Origin: JBBIPA01 sp963820495
GTDB lineage: Bacteria > Chloroflexota > Dehalococcoidia > GIF9 > UBA5629
Reading direction: 5' to 3'
Length of the DNA: 64,000 nucleotides
Assembly: GCA_963820495.1 (NCBI GenBank)
Contig: CAWGAF010000002.1
Coordinates: forward strand, 930,001-994,000
In this document: piece by piece, positions 23,942-32,078 of the stretch
Numbering within the stretch: position 1 is the stretch's first letter
Layout of the letters: every line of letters begins with the position of its first letter
The notes under the pieces: model-generated
The model's input: the letters and a program-made list of their open reading frames with translations, nothing else
Database searches by the model: none
Told to the model about the DNA's origin: nothing
Translations under genes and position numbers: made by a program

Positions 23942-24587
23942 ACAGTCCCCAATAAAAAATACCGAAATAATATGATTTTTGATAGACTAAAGTTGAAATT
24001 CTAAGAAAACAGCTTCCAAAGCTATTTCCATCCTAATTGTCTCAATTCGTACCAAAACTGCGAGAGTGTGTACATTTGGGTACCAATGTGATTTAGAATA
24101 TGGGAAGCTACTTAGCTTGGACAAGAAAATATCTGAAGCTGCTTAGCTTCGGGGCCAGATTGGAAGGTGGGTAATCCAAGCTAAAATAGCTTGGATTACC
24201 TTTTTTCACAGTTTCTAGCAAATCAGGATGGATTTCTGGCTAATTTATTTGTTATCGAATACTCCAATTTGACAGAACAAGCCCATACCGTCTCAGTTTA
24301 ATTTCCTCTTCACCACGTTTCTTTCCGAGTTTCTCTGGAGAAAACCAGATTAAGCAAATGAATAAGGTTTTTCAAGCTTCATTTCCAATTGGTCTTTATA
24401 AAGTGTCTAATTGGTCGTTATTTTGATAACACCGATCAAAATTAATTAAAGAATTTTGCCGAATCTAAGCGGTGCCGTTGTCGTTGTTACCAGGATGCTG
24501 CCAAAGGTGATGGCTTGCCAAATTGGATAAAGATTTTATGATGGTAACATTTTGCGCAGTTATAAAGACTTCCTGCACAACTCGATG
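23942..24587 (+). repeat. 646-bp non-coding repeat with hairpins and terminator, copy 1
   Basis: This is a direct repeat of 30404-31045, about nine in ten bases alike by eye. It holds ACATT/AATGT (24072-24089) and two similar stems AAGCTACTTAGCTT (24105) and AAGCTGCTTAGCTT (24136). A 14-bp perfect terminator follows, and then a further 380 bp equally conserved. No frame is open in both copies. It may be a non-coding RNA gene or a transposable repeat. Confidence 0.75.
24170..24206 (+). terminator. intrinsic terminator inside the 646-bp repeat
   Basis: GGTAATCCAAGCTA, loop AAA, TAGCTTGGATTACC, then six T: a perfect 14-bp stem. Confidence 0.85.
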
Positions 24588-24655
24588 AAATGTGTAATAG
24601 GATATGTCTATTTTCACTTCTGATATTTCCAAAGATAATTTATCCTGTCTATTTC

Positions 24656-25402
24656 TTAAACTTTGAGGGCTTCCCTTTCTTCCAATGTTAGACTCGCTCT
24701 AAATGATTCGAGTTTTCTCTTGCCCTTACTGGTTACGGTAACCTTGCCATTCTCAGTTTTTAAATATCCCACCAGTTCAAGCTCCTCTATCAGACATTGG
24801 ATCATCACCGGTGATAACTGAGGTTCTATGTCATCCCTCTCATCTATTGAGAACTCGTCTATTATCTTGTCTACTTCAATGCCAGGTTTTGGTAAAATTT
24901 TGTTCAATATAACCATCATCCTTCTGAAAAACATGACGCTATCCCCATCATCGGCAAGGTCAAACGCTTCAAGCTTGAGTACTACAGATGTCCTGTAATC
25001 TGGACAGGTAATCATAACATCTTTGCATACCGTTCTTTCTGGATGCGGTGGCCACTTGAATGAATTAGGATCTCGCAGAAGTGACATACCATGTTTGATG
25101 TCAGGGACAGTTCTAAGAACCGGTTTGAATCCAATACCATCATACTTTTTTCGGCTTGGATCATAAACACTTGGTGCACAATACCAAAAAGGATAATAGT
25201 ACATGGATTCTACCCATCTGGGTCCGGCTGCATAAAGGTCGGCGACCTTTGTCCCAAGCATAGGTAGTATAGCTGGACATATCCTTCCCTTGAATTCGGC
25301 ACCAGTCCAGATGATTTCATCACCAATTTTATAATTGAAATGACATGGGTATTTTTCTGTGTCTCCTAACATGTTTACTACGGTTGCCCTGACTTTAAAC
25401 AT
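24656..25402 (-). CDS. TIGR04076-like protein with C-terminal winged helix
   Basis: ATG start with GGAGC six bases upstream. The first 90 residues (CHFNYKIGDEIIWTG, GRICPAILPMLGTKVADLYAAG) match the pattern of TIGR04076-type proteins (C..F.vGDe....giCp.a...l.p.i..l..G). After a linker with several Cys and aromatic residues, the last 100 residues look like a winged helix (SPVMIQCLIEELELVGYLKTENGKVTVTSKGK). The function is unknown; a redox- or ligand-responsive regulator is possible. Confidence 0.55.
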   Translation of the reverse strand: MFKVRATVVNMLGDTEKYPCHFNYKIGDEIIWTGAEFKGRICPAILPMLGTKVADLYAAGPRWVESMYYYPFWYCAPSVYDPSRKKYDGIGFKPVLRTVPDIKHGMSLLRDPNSFKWPPHPERTVCKDVMITCPDYRTSVVLKLEAFDLADDGDSVMFFRRMMVILNKILPKPGIEVDKIIDEFSIDERDDIEPQLSPVMIQCLIEELELVGYLKTENGKVTVTSKGKRKLESFRASLTLEEREALKV

Positions 25403-25748
25403 AATTGCTCCTTTATTAATTTTGTAACGGTGATTTGATTGTACATCATGGCATTATTAACAAACAATCTGACACTTGGTTAAGAGCTATAAACTTATTG
25501 GCTTAATGTTCAAATAGCTCAAAAGGAATTTGCGTAAGTTACAAGTAAGAAATATGCATAGGATATTTTGAAATCTTGTAGTTATTTTGTAAACGTAGCA
25601 ACTTTGGTGTATAGTTGAAGTAAGTGGTTTCAGTTTAGGTCATTGGATGCTTAATTGAATTAATCTAATAATCTGCCTCTAATTTATTCAAATCTTGGAT
25701 GGCCCCAACTCTAACCCAGTAATAATTAAAGAATAAGGAGGCCATTCC
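25403..25748. other. AT-rich intergenic region
   Basis: About 345 bp separating divergent genes. It must contain promoters for both, but no convincing -35/-10 pair stands out. AAGGAGG at 25735-25741 is the ribosome-binding site of the next gene. Confidence 0.4.
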
Positions 25749-25937
25749 ATGAGTTTCACAGACAAATCTATTACCTGTGCCGATTGCGGTGCCACATTCA
25801 AGTTTAGTGCCAGCGAGCAGGAATTCTATGCTTCCAAGGGTTTTACCAACGAACCCAAACGCTGTTATAGATGCCGTCAAGCGAAAAAAGCAGAGCGTAA
25901 TGGAAACAGCAAATACAGCGGAAGCTACAGACGCTAA
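25749..25937 (+). CDS. small zinc-ribbon protein (zf-trcl-like)
   Basis: The protein is 62 aa with TCADCGATFKFSASEQEFYASKG then EPKRCYRCRQAKK. Two CxxC pairs about 24 residues apart match the 'probable zinc-ribbon' family common in Chloroflexota and Firmicutes. The C-terminus is basic and Ser/Gly-rich. AAGGAGG precedes the ATG. The role is unknown, probably nucleic-acid binding. Confidence 0.75.
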   Translation: MSFTDKSITCADCGATFKFSASEQEFYASKGFTNEPKRCYRCRQAKKAERNGNSKYSGSYRR

Positions 25938-26030
25938 TACTAAATATTTCCCAAATTATGGGCTCAAGTTGGCCAGAACACCCATGTACCATTCGAACCC
26001 TGTGAGGGAAGGGCGATGTATAGGAGCAGT

Positions 26031-26039
26031 TGCTATAAT
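26031..26039 (+). promoter_or_regulatory. extended -10 promoter upstream of the sigma factor
   Basis: TG, one base, TATAAT, about 113 bp before the ATG at 26152. There is no good -35, as is usual for extended -10 promoters. Confidence 0.45.
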
Positions 26040-26151
26040 AAGGTCAAGTTAAGCAGGTAAATTCTGCTCTAGGTCAAGGATATACACAGGCCACGTAGCA
26101 CTGATCCTGTATATATCACCATTATTTCTTCCCCCTACCTTTTTCGACATC

Positions 26152-27573
26152 ATGGGACACAATACAACTTGGAAAGATGAACAAGAATCCGTGGACATTG
26201 GTAAAGAAAAGGTGGATAGTCCAGCAGCAGAAAGCAAACCTGCGCGCGGGCCTAAGTATGCCCCTGATAAGAATGATCTACATGATCTAATTGATTATCC
26301 GATTCAAGTATACCTGCGTGAGATAGGCAGAGTCCAACTTATCACGGCAAACGATGAGAGAGTATTCGCCGGCAAATTAGAAAAAGCTAGGTACCTTAGA
26401 AAGATCGAGAAGCTTTATTTTAAACAATACAATAGTTATCCATCAACTGAAGATGTCATAATTTTTTTGCTCAGGCATCTACTTGCCGCTCAACCTTTAA
26501 TCGACATCCTTACTGAACGGCTTGAGCTTCCTCCTGAAAATAGCTTTGTCAGGGATATTCGCAATGAAAAGCTAGAGGCTGCAATCAATAGCGTAATCGA
26601 CCAGGCGTTGATTAACGATATTTCAGAAACCAGTGAAGAAGACATTTCAGAAGTGGAACAGAAATTAATCAGCGTCTCCTTGGATAGCCGCCTTTTGCCT
26701 CCAGAACTATTAACTATTATTGGAGATGAAACTTCATGGCGTAAGGTGGAGTCTATCGTTAGTGAGCCGATTAATCCCGAGTTCCTTTCCCGTCTCCGAT
26801 CGAAAAGACAACAGTTTAAATCCTTTTTTGACAAGGTTAAAAAAGCAGCGGCGGAATCCAAAAAACATCTTACTGAAGCAAATCTACGACTGGTGGTCAG
26901 CGTTGCCAAAAAATATGTCCATCATGGAATGCCACTCCTTGACCTTATTCAGGAAGGGAACATTGGACTATTCCGAGCCGTGGAGAAATTCCAATACAGA
27001 AGGGGCTTTAAATTCAGTACTTGCGCTACCTGGTGGATTAGACAGGCTATTACCAGGGCACTAGCTGATCAGTCTCGCACTATTCGTATTCCAGTGCACA
27101 TGGTGGAAATTCTCAATAAACTATATAGGACAAATCATCGCTTAGCCCAGGAATATGGGCGCGAGCCGAGTTACGAGGAAATTGGTAGATGTATGGAGAT
27201 CTCCTCCGAAAAAGTAGGGGAAATTGTGAAATTATCTCAAATGCCAATGTCTTTAGAAATGCCTATTGGCGAAGACGGAGACAGTCATCTTGCCGATTTT
27301 ATTGAGGATCGGGCCACCATGTCACCAGCCGATGCGGCGTCAGGAGCGCTGCTCAAACTACAACTTCAAAACGTTCTTAAAGAGCTCAGTGATCGTGAGC
27401 GAAGGGTCTTAGTACTTAGATTTGGCTTGGAGGATGGAAGAGCACGAACTTTGTCAGAAGTCGGCGTAGAATTTCACCGAACCCGGGAGCGAATTCGCCA
27501 GATTGAAGCTAAGGCATTACGGAAGCTTCGCCATCCAAGCCGTAGCCGCAAGCTTAAAGATTTCTTGGAGTAA
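26152..27573 (+). CDS. sigma-70 family RNA polymerase sigma factor (RpoD/SigA-like)
   Basis: The protein is 473 aa. Region 1.2 is IDYPIQVYLREIGRVQLIT (about residues 45-65). A non-conserved acidic stretch follows, up to about 235. Region 2 is LTEANLRLVVSVAKKYVHHG with DLIQEGNIGLFRAVEKF and FSTCATWWIRQAITRAL. Region 3 is IRIPVHMVEILNKL. Region 4 includes VLRFGLEDG and RTRERIRQIEAKALRKLR. All domains for -10 and -35 recognition are present, so it is a group 1 or 2 sigma factor. Being inside a tRNA-bounded island, it is more likely an accessory paralogue than the only housekeeping sigma; this cannot be settled from the window. Confidence 0.92.
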   Translation: MGHNTTWKDEQESVDIGKEKVDSPAAESKPARGPKYAPDKNDLHDLIDYPIQVYLREIGRVQLITANDERVFAGKLEKARYLRKIEKLYFKQYNSYPSTEDVIIFLLRHLLAAQPLIDILTERLELPPENSFVRDIRNEKLEAAINSVIDQALINDISETSEEDISEVEQKLISVSLDSRLLPPELLTIIGDETSWRKVESIVSEPINPEFLSRLRSKRQQFKSFFDKVKKAAAESKKHLTEANLRLVVSVAKKYVHHGMPLLDLIQEGNIGLFRAVEKFQYRRGFKFSTCATWWIRQAITRALADQSRTIRIPVHMVEILNKLYRTNHRLAQEYGREPSYEEIGRCMEISSEKVGEIVKLSQMPMSLEMPIGEDGDSHLADFIEDRATMSPADAASGALLKLQLQNVLKELSDRERRVLVLRFGLEDGRARTLSEVGVEFHRTRERIRQIEAKALRKLRHPSRSRKLKDFLE

Positions 27574-28141
27574 ATCGGCAAGCTTTACCCGACAAGGATA
27601 CTCACCCAGGGTAAATAATAATAGATGTTCAGTTGTTTGCCCGTTTTCTGGAAGTATCACGCTGCCGCAGGCAGGGGGAGTGGGGTTAGAGACAGCGATA
27701 TACAGTAGCCAAAGCTGAACTCTAATTAGCACCCCTCTAATTCAATTAACCCAAATAGTTATCGTAGTAACCTCCCTTTTTACTCAATCATCGATACAGT
27801 GAGCCTCAAAACTATTGCGAGAATCACGACTATTACTAACCCCTTTCAAATTCACAACAAATATAGGCATTGAACAAAGTGACGAAATGTGTGGCACGAA
27901 TACCAAGAACGGTGACTGTTTTTACCTCCTCGTTGATATCTCTTATCTGGGTGCTAGTGCTGAATTGAACTTATATCAGGAGGAATAAGCCTGCGTGCTA
28001 CACTGGCTTTTACTAGTGTATTAGATTTGACATGTAGTTTTATCCCTATAAGCCACTTCTACATTTCAAGTATTTTCGTTACTCTATTGTGTAATTTTAC
28101 GCTACTCGTACTAGATGTATAATTAAATTATAAATACGAAA
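27574..28141. other. non-coding gap before the transglutaminase lipoprotein
   Basis: There is no supported gene in 568 bp. A small stem ACACT/AGTGT lies near 28002. TATAAT at 28118-28123 lies 18 bp before the next start codon and probably belongs to its promoter. Confidence 0.4.
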
Positions 28142-29404
28142 TTGGTGAAAAGACTAGCTGTTTATGGTTTGGAAATTGTAGTAGCTATTGGAATGCTGCT
28201 ATCAGGCTGTGTTGCTGAGAAACCAGCGCAATTGTTGCTAGCACCTGAAATTGCTAATTCAGCAGAAGCTTCTCAGCTTATTACTGTGAGTACACCTGTC
28301 GGACCATCAATAGGGGATGTAGATGAAAGATTGACATATTCCACTGACGTTAAATCAAGTCTCGATGGTGAGCACATGTATTGCTTTGATTGGGGTGATG
28401 GAAGTTGTACCTGCGAGTCTTCAGCCATCGCCTCCCATTCCTGGTCAGAATCAGGCATATATATCGTCAGAGTACAGGCCCGGTGTAATGAGGTAATGTC
28501 CGAATGGTCTCATGCCAAAGTGGTTATGATTGGCTCAGCAATAGTATCAAGAAGCCCTCAGCCAGAGCAGACAGTGCGATATGTTACTCCTAACGATGCT
28601 GGGGTACAAAATGCAGTAAAGTCCATATTATCAGCAAAATCGAAGAGGTACTATAGCGATTTCGACGCACTTCGAGAATGGGTAGCTACAAATATTAGCT
28701 ACAAAAGCGATCAGGATAATTTTGGCGTTAAGGACTACTGGCAGTTTCCAGTAGAAACAATGGAGCGAGGCAGTGGCGAATGTAAGGATTTCGCTACTCT
28801 ACTGTGTAGCTTACTCCGTGCTTATGGAGTGCCAGCAAATCAAGTTTATGTAGCAGTCGGCACTCCTAAGGGAATGAATGAGTATCATGCTTATTTAATT
28901 GAACATTACTCCAAAGGTGTATGGAATCTGATTGAGCCACAGTTGGATCCGGTAACATCTGCTGTTAGTTTTACTTTTCTTGATTGGGCTTTGGTTTCCG
29001 ATTATTCCGGTGACCTTTATTGTTTTAATGACAAATACTTTTTCAGAGGACTGCCAGCAGCGTTATCTCAAAGTACGTATGAATTTAATCTTTGGCACAG
29101 CTTCTGGCCATTTTTACCTTGTTCTTCGGTTAATCTAGAGCGTCAACTAAAAATAGATGACAAGGTCGAAGGGACCATTGAATGGCTAGGTACTGATCGG
29201 ATAATTCTTGATTGGAGTCTGAATATCTACGGTCCAGGTGGTGACATTGTGCTTACATGGAGTGGCAACGATACGAAGCATAATTTTATACTTTCGGTAG
29301 CGACTCCAGGTATATACAGGCTTGAGCTAATTAAGAGGGATTACTCTCCTAGGAATGTCAGGTTGACCCTGAACCCACCTGATTGGAAGAAGAAGAGCAA
29401 CTGA
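28142..29404 (+). CDS. lipoprotein with PKD-like and transglutaminase-like domains
   Basis: The start is TTG 28142 or GTG 28145; neither has a Shine-Dalgarno. The signal peptide ends in the lipobox LLSGC. A PKD-like domain (about 50-125) contains CFDWGDGSC and HSWSESGIYIVRVQA. The transglutaminase core (about 165-290) has the nucleophile Cys in GSGECKDFATLL and the His in EYHAYLIE, with an acidic third residue likely in WNLIEPQLD. A beta-sandwich C-terminal domain follows (WSLNIYGPGGDIVLTWSG). It is probably displayed on the outer face of the membrane and acts on peptides or wall polymers. Confidence 0.8.
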   Translation: MVKRLAVYGLEIVVAIGMLLSGCVAEKPAQLLLAPEIANSAEASQLITVSTPVGPSIGDVDERLTYSTDVKSSLDGEHMYCFDWGDGSCTCESSAIASHSWSESGIYIVRVQARCNEVMSEWSHAKVVMIGSAIVSRSPQPEQTVRYVTPNDAGVQNAVKSILSAKSKRYYSDFDALREWVATNISYKSDQDNFGVKDYWQFPVETMERGSGECKDFATLLCSLLRAYGVPANQVYVAVGTPKGMNEYHAYLIEHYSKGVWNLIEPQLDPVTSAVSFTFLDWALVSDYSGDLYCFNDKYFFRGLPAALSQSTYEFNLWHSFWPFLPCSSVNLERQLKIDDKVEGTIEWLGTDRIILDWSLNIYGPGGDIVLTWSGNDTKHNFILSVATPGIYRLELIKRDYSPRNVRLTLNPPDWKKKSN

Positions 29405-29532
29405 TCAAGCTTGATTTCAGTAAACTATCATTACCCTATCTCTTTTAAGGACGGGGATGATCACCATTAATTGTTAACTTAGATAGAGAACCTTTGGTTT
29501 GGGATTACAGTATTGTCGTATAGTGTAATAGA

Positions 29533-29575
29533 GAAAGGGCCGGGTCTTTTCTTTCAATTAATACCCTGCCCTTTC
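29533..29575. other. stem-loop GAAAGGGC/GCCCTTTC
   Basis: Eight perfect pairs extended by GGGT/ACCC after one mismatch, with a 17-base loop. No T-run follows. It is about 130 bp downstream of the transglutaminase gene. Confidence 0.4.
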
Positions 29576-29721
29576 CCATTAGGAGGAAAAACAAGGATTT
29601 TTGCTGGCATCTCTATCTGCTCATAAATATATTAACAGGCAAATATTAAGATTCTGTGTATATGATGTGAAATATTAATGAATATTTGGAACCATAGCTT
29701 TATTTTAGCTTTAAAAACTGT

Positions 29722-29750
29722 AAAAGCCCCGTGACGAGCAACAGGGCTTA
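29722..29750 (-). terminator. possible minus-strand terminator
   Basis: On the minus strand AAGCCCTGT, loop, ACGGGGCTT, then TTTTA. No minus-strand gene lies immediately upstream of it. Confidence 0.4.
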
Positions 29751-29920
29751 TTAGTCTCATTCGCTGTTAATTGCACTTTAAGCCAGAATGTGTCCTGGAA
29801 ACTTATTTTATCGTGGCATGCCAATATCTCCAATGAAGAATTAACTTAGTCTGTACTAACTCAAGTAAGGATAAGCTATAATCATAAATGAATCACAGGG
29901 GTCGTTCCCCTCCATAGGAC

Positions 29921-30349
29921 ATGATTCATTTCTTTGCGAAAAAAGTCAATATCAAGCTCATAAAGAGAGCCGTTGCTGACTGGCTAAAAATCATAATATT
30001 TTTACTAGATGATGCCGCTGCATTACTTCTCATCATATTGCTGCTACGGTTCCTGAAAATACAAATTCCCCTACCCATTGTCATCATCGTAGCAATAATA
30101 ATTGGTGCCTTTGTTTTTATAATACATAAAGCCATTATACCTGATTTCCGTAGGAGGCCGGTTACAGGACAGGAAGGAATGATAGGCTTAGAAGGTAGGG
30201 TGATCAAAACCTTGACTCCTGTTGGCACTGTCATTGTTAGGGGAGAGTATTGGAGGGCCAAATCAGTTAACGGTAATATAGGAGTCGATGAGAGTGTCGA
30301 AATTGTAGGAGTGGATGGACTAACGCTAAATGTTAGGCATAAGGAGTAA
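29921..30349 (+). CDS. short NfeD-like membrane protein
   Basis: The protein is 142 aa. Two membrane helices (about 33-75) are followed by an OB-fold C-terminal domain with GQEGMIGLEGRVIKTLTPVG, then VIVRGEYWRAKS and VDGLTLNVR. This is the NfeD C-terminal pattern (GxxGxxxxxLxPxGxVxxxGExWxA). No stomatin/prohibitin partner or ClpP-class serine protease is adjacent, although these usually accompany NfeD. The role in membrane quality control is assumed from the family. Confidence 0.8.
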   Translation: MIHFFAKKVNIKLIKRAVADWLKIIIFLLDDAAALLLIILLLRFLKIQIPLPIVIIVAIIIGAFVFIIHKAIIPDFRRRPVTGQEGMIGLEGRVIKTLTPVGTVIVRGEYWRAKSVNGNIGVDESVEIVGVDGLTLNVRHKE

Positions 30350-30403
30350 TAGTTGATATTGGCTCTGGGTCTGGTCAAGTTGCCCAACACTTCATCGAAA
30401 AGT

Positions 30404-31045
30404 GCAGTCCCTGGTAAAAAAGACCGAAAGAATATGATTTTTGAGAGACTAAAGCTGAAAGTCTAAGAAAACAGCTTTCAAAGCTATGCCCATCCTAATT
30501 GTCTCAATACGTACCAAAACTGCGAGAGTATGTACATTTGGGTACCAATGTGATTTAGAATATGGGAAGCTACTTAGCTTGGACAAGAAAATATCTGAAG
30601 CTGCTTAGCTTCGGGGCCAGATTGGAAGGTTGGTAATCCAAGCTAAAATAGCTTGGAAAACCTTTTTTCACAGTTTTTAGCAAATCAGGATGGAATTCTG
30701 GCTAATTTATTTGTTATCGAATACTCCAATTTGGCAGAACAACCTATACTGTCTCAGGTTAATTTCCTTCTCACTCCGTTTCTTTCTGAGGTTCTCTGCA
30801 GAAAACCAGATTATGCAAATGAATAAGCTTTTTCAAGCATCATTTCCAATTGGTCTTTATAAAGTGTCAAATTGGTCGTTATAAGATAACACCGATAAAA
30901 AGTAATTAAAGAATTTTGCCGAATCTAAGTGGTGCCGTTGTCATTGTTACCAGGATGCTGCCAGAGGTGATGGCATTTCAAATTGGATAAAGCTCTGATG
31001 ATGGTAACATTTCGTAGTTAGAAAGCCTTTCCGCACAACTCGATG
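30404..31045 (+). repeat. 646-bp non-coding repeat, copy 2
   Basis: Direct repeat of 23942-24587. The hairpins AAGCTACTTAGCTT and AAGCTGCTTAGCTT are unchanged. The terminator-like stem (30632-30668) has lost three base pairs (ATTACC became AAAACC) but keeps six T. The short open frame at 30690-30884 is interrupted by a stop in copy 1, so it is not coding. Confidence 0.75.
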
Positions 31046-31104
31046 TTTTGTGTTGAAGACTCACGTCACTTAAAATAAATGGGAGACAATGGTAAAAGTG
31101 GGCG

Positions 31105-31758
31105 ATGGATAACAGGATTCAGAGAGCTGCCGAAAGTTTTATTATGAATCTCATTAGAGCTAACACTGCGGAGACCCAAGAATATTTTGCTGAAATCGCA
31201 CTGAATCAGGAATTTCATAATCGGATTGAGGAAAACAGGAGCGTTTTCGGTAGAAGACGGCAGTCCTCTTGGGATTTCAGCATCGGCACATCACTTGGTA
31301 TGGTTCTTTACGCTATTTGCCGAAGGCAAAAACCTGATATCGTTGTGGAAACCGGTGTGGCCAGTGGCGTGTCGTCATCCTACATTCTCTGTGCTATGGA
31401 AGAGAACAAGCATGGACAGCTTTACTCTATAGACAGGCCTTGGTGGAAAGAAAACCAGAGTGGTTGGATGATACCCGATTATTTGAGACATAGGTGGCAT
31501 TTGATTCAAAGCAAGAGTTCCGAAAAATTGGTACCACTCCTTAAGAAGGTAACGGAGATTGATATTTTCTTGCATGACAGTGAGCATTCCTACAAGAATA
31601 TGCTTTGGGAATTTCAGACAGCCTGGACATATTTAAAAGCCGGAGGGTTATTGCTTTCACACAATATTGACACCAATGATGCCTTCTCTGACTTTTGTCG
31701 GGAGCGTGGTATAAAGGGTTATTTGCTGACCAATATGGGCGGGATGCGGAAGGCTTAG
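31105..31758 (+). CDS. class I methyltransferase of the cephalosporin-hydroxylase-like type
   Basis: The protein is 217 aa. Motif I is IVVETGVASGVSSSYILCAM (residues about 82-101). The acidic residue after strand 2 is in LYSIDRPWW. IDIFLHDSEHSYKNMLWEF is the diagnostic HDSxHxYxN motif of Methyltransf_24 proteins. It probably methylates a small molecule or sugar. It starts 60 bp after repeat copy 2 and has no operon partner. Confidence 0.8.
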   Translation: MDNRIQRAAESFIMNLIRANTAETQEYFAEIALNQEFHNRIEENRSVFGRRRQSSWDFSIGTSLGMVLYAICRRQKPDIVVETGVASGVSSSYILCAMEENKHGQLYSIDRPWWKENQSGWMIPDYLRHRWHLIQSKSSEKLVPLLKKVTEIDIFLHDSEHSYKNMLWEFQTAWTYLKAGGLLLSHNIDTNDAFSDFCRERGIKGYLLTNMGGMRKA

Positions 31759-32078
31759 ACCATAATAGAATCTCCGCATTGTTTCAGGTCATTCCATATA
31801 CGTATAATTCAGAAGCGGGTATCACCCAGACCCTAGCAGAGGATAGACTCAGGTTTTAACTTGTTGGACAAAATGGCTATTTGTACGGTAAGGTAACAAA
31901 ACAGGCTTTTGTTCAACTGGTTTATAAGACAAGCTAATATTATCTAAGCTACATATTCATGTAATAGCCTCAGGAATTCTAACGTAATTCAATTTCTAGA
32001 TTGAACAAAGCGCCATCATTAGGTACATCGTAAATATGCTTGGCTAGTGATATAATTCAGTCAGGACATTAGTTTCGT
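31759..32078 (+). other. gap carrying the probable KAP promoter
   Basis: No gene seen in 320 bp. TG, one base, TATAAT at 32048-32056 is an extended -10 box about 23 bp before the ATG at 32079. Confidence 0.45.

Noticed and set aside
27503..27732. 71-aa open frames on both strands at the end of the sigma gene
   Set aside because: They overlap the well-supported sigma region 4 or lack any start signal.
30690..30884. 64-aa open frame in repeat copy 2
   Set aside because: The matching frame in copy 1 has an early stop, so coding is not conserved.
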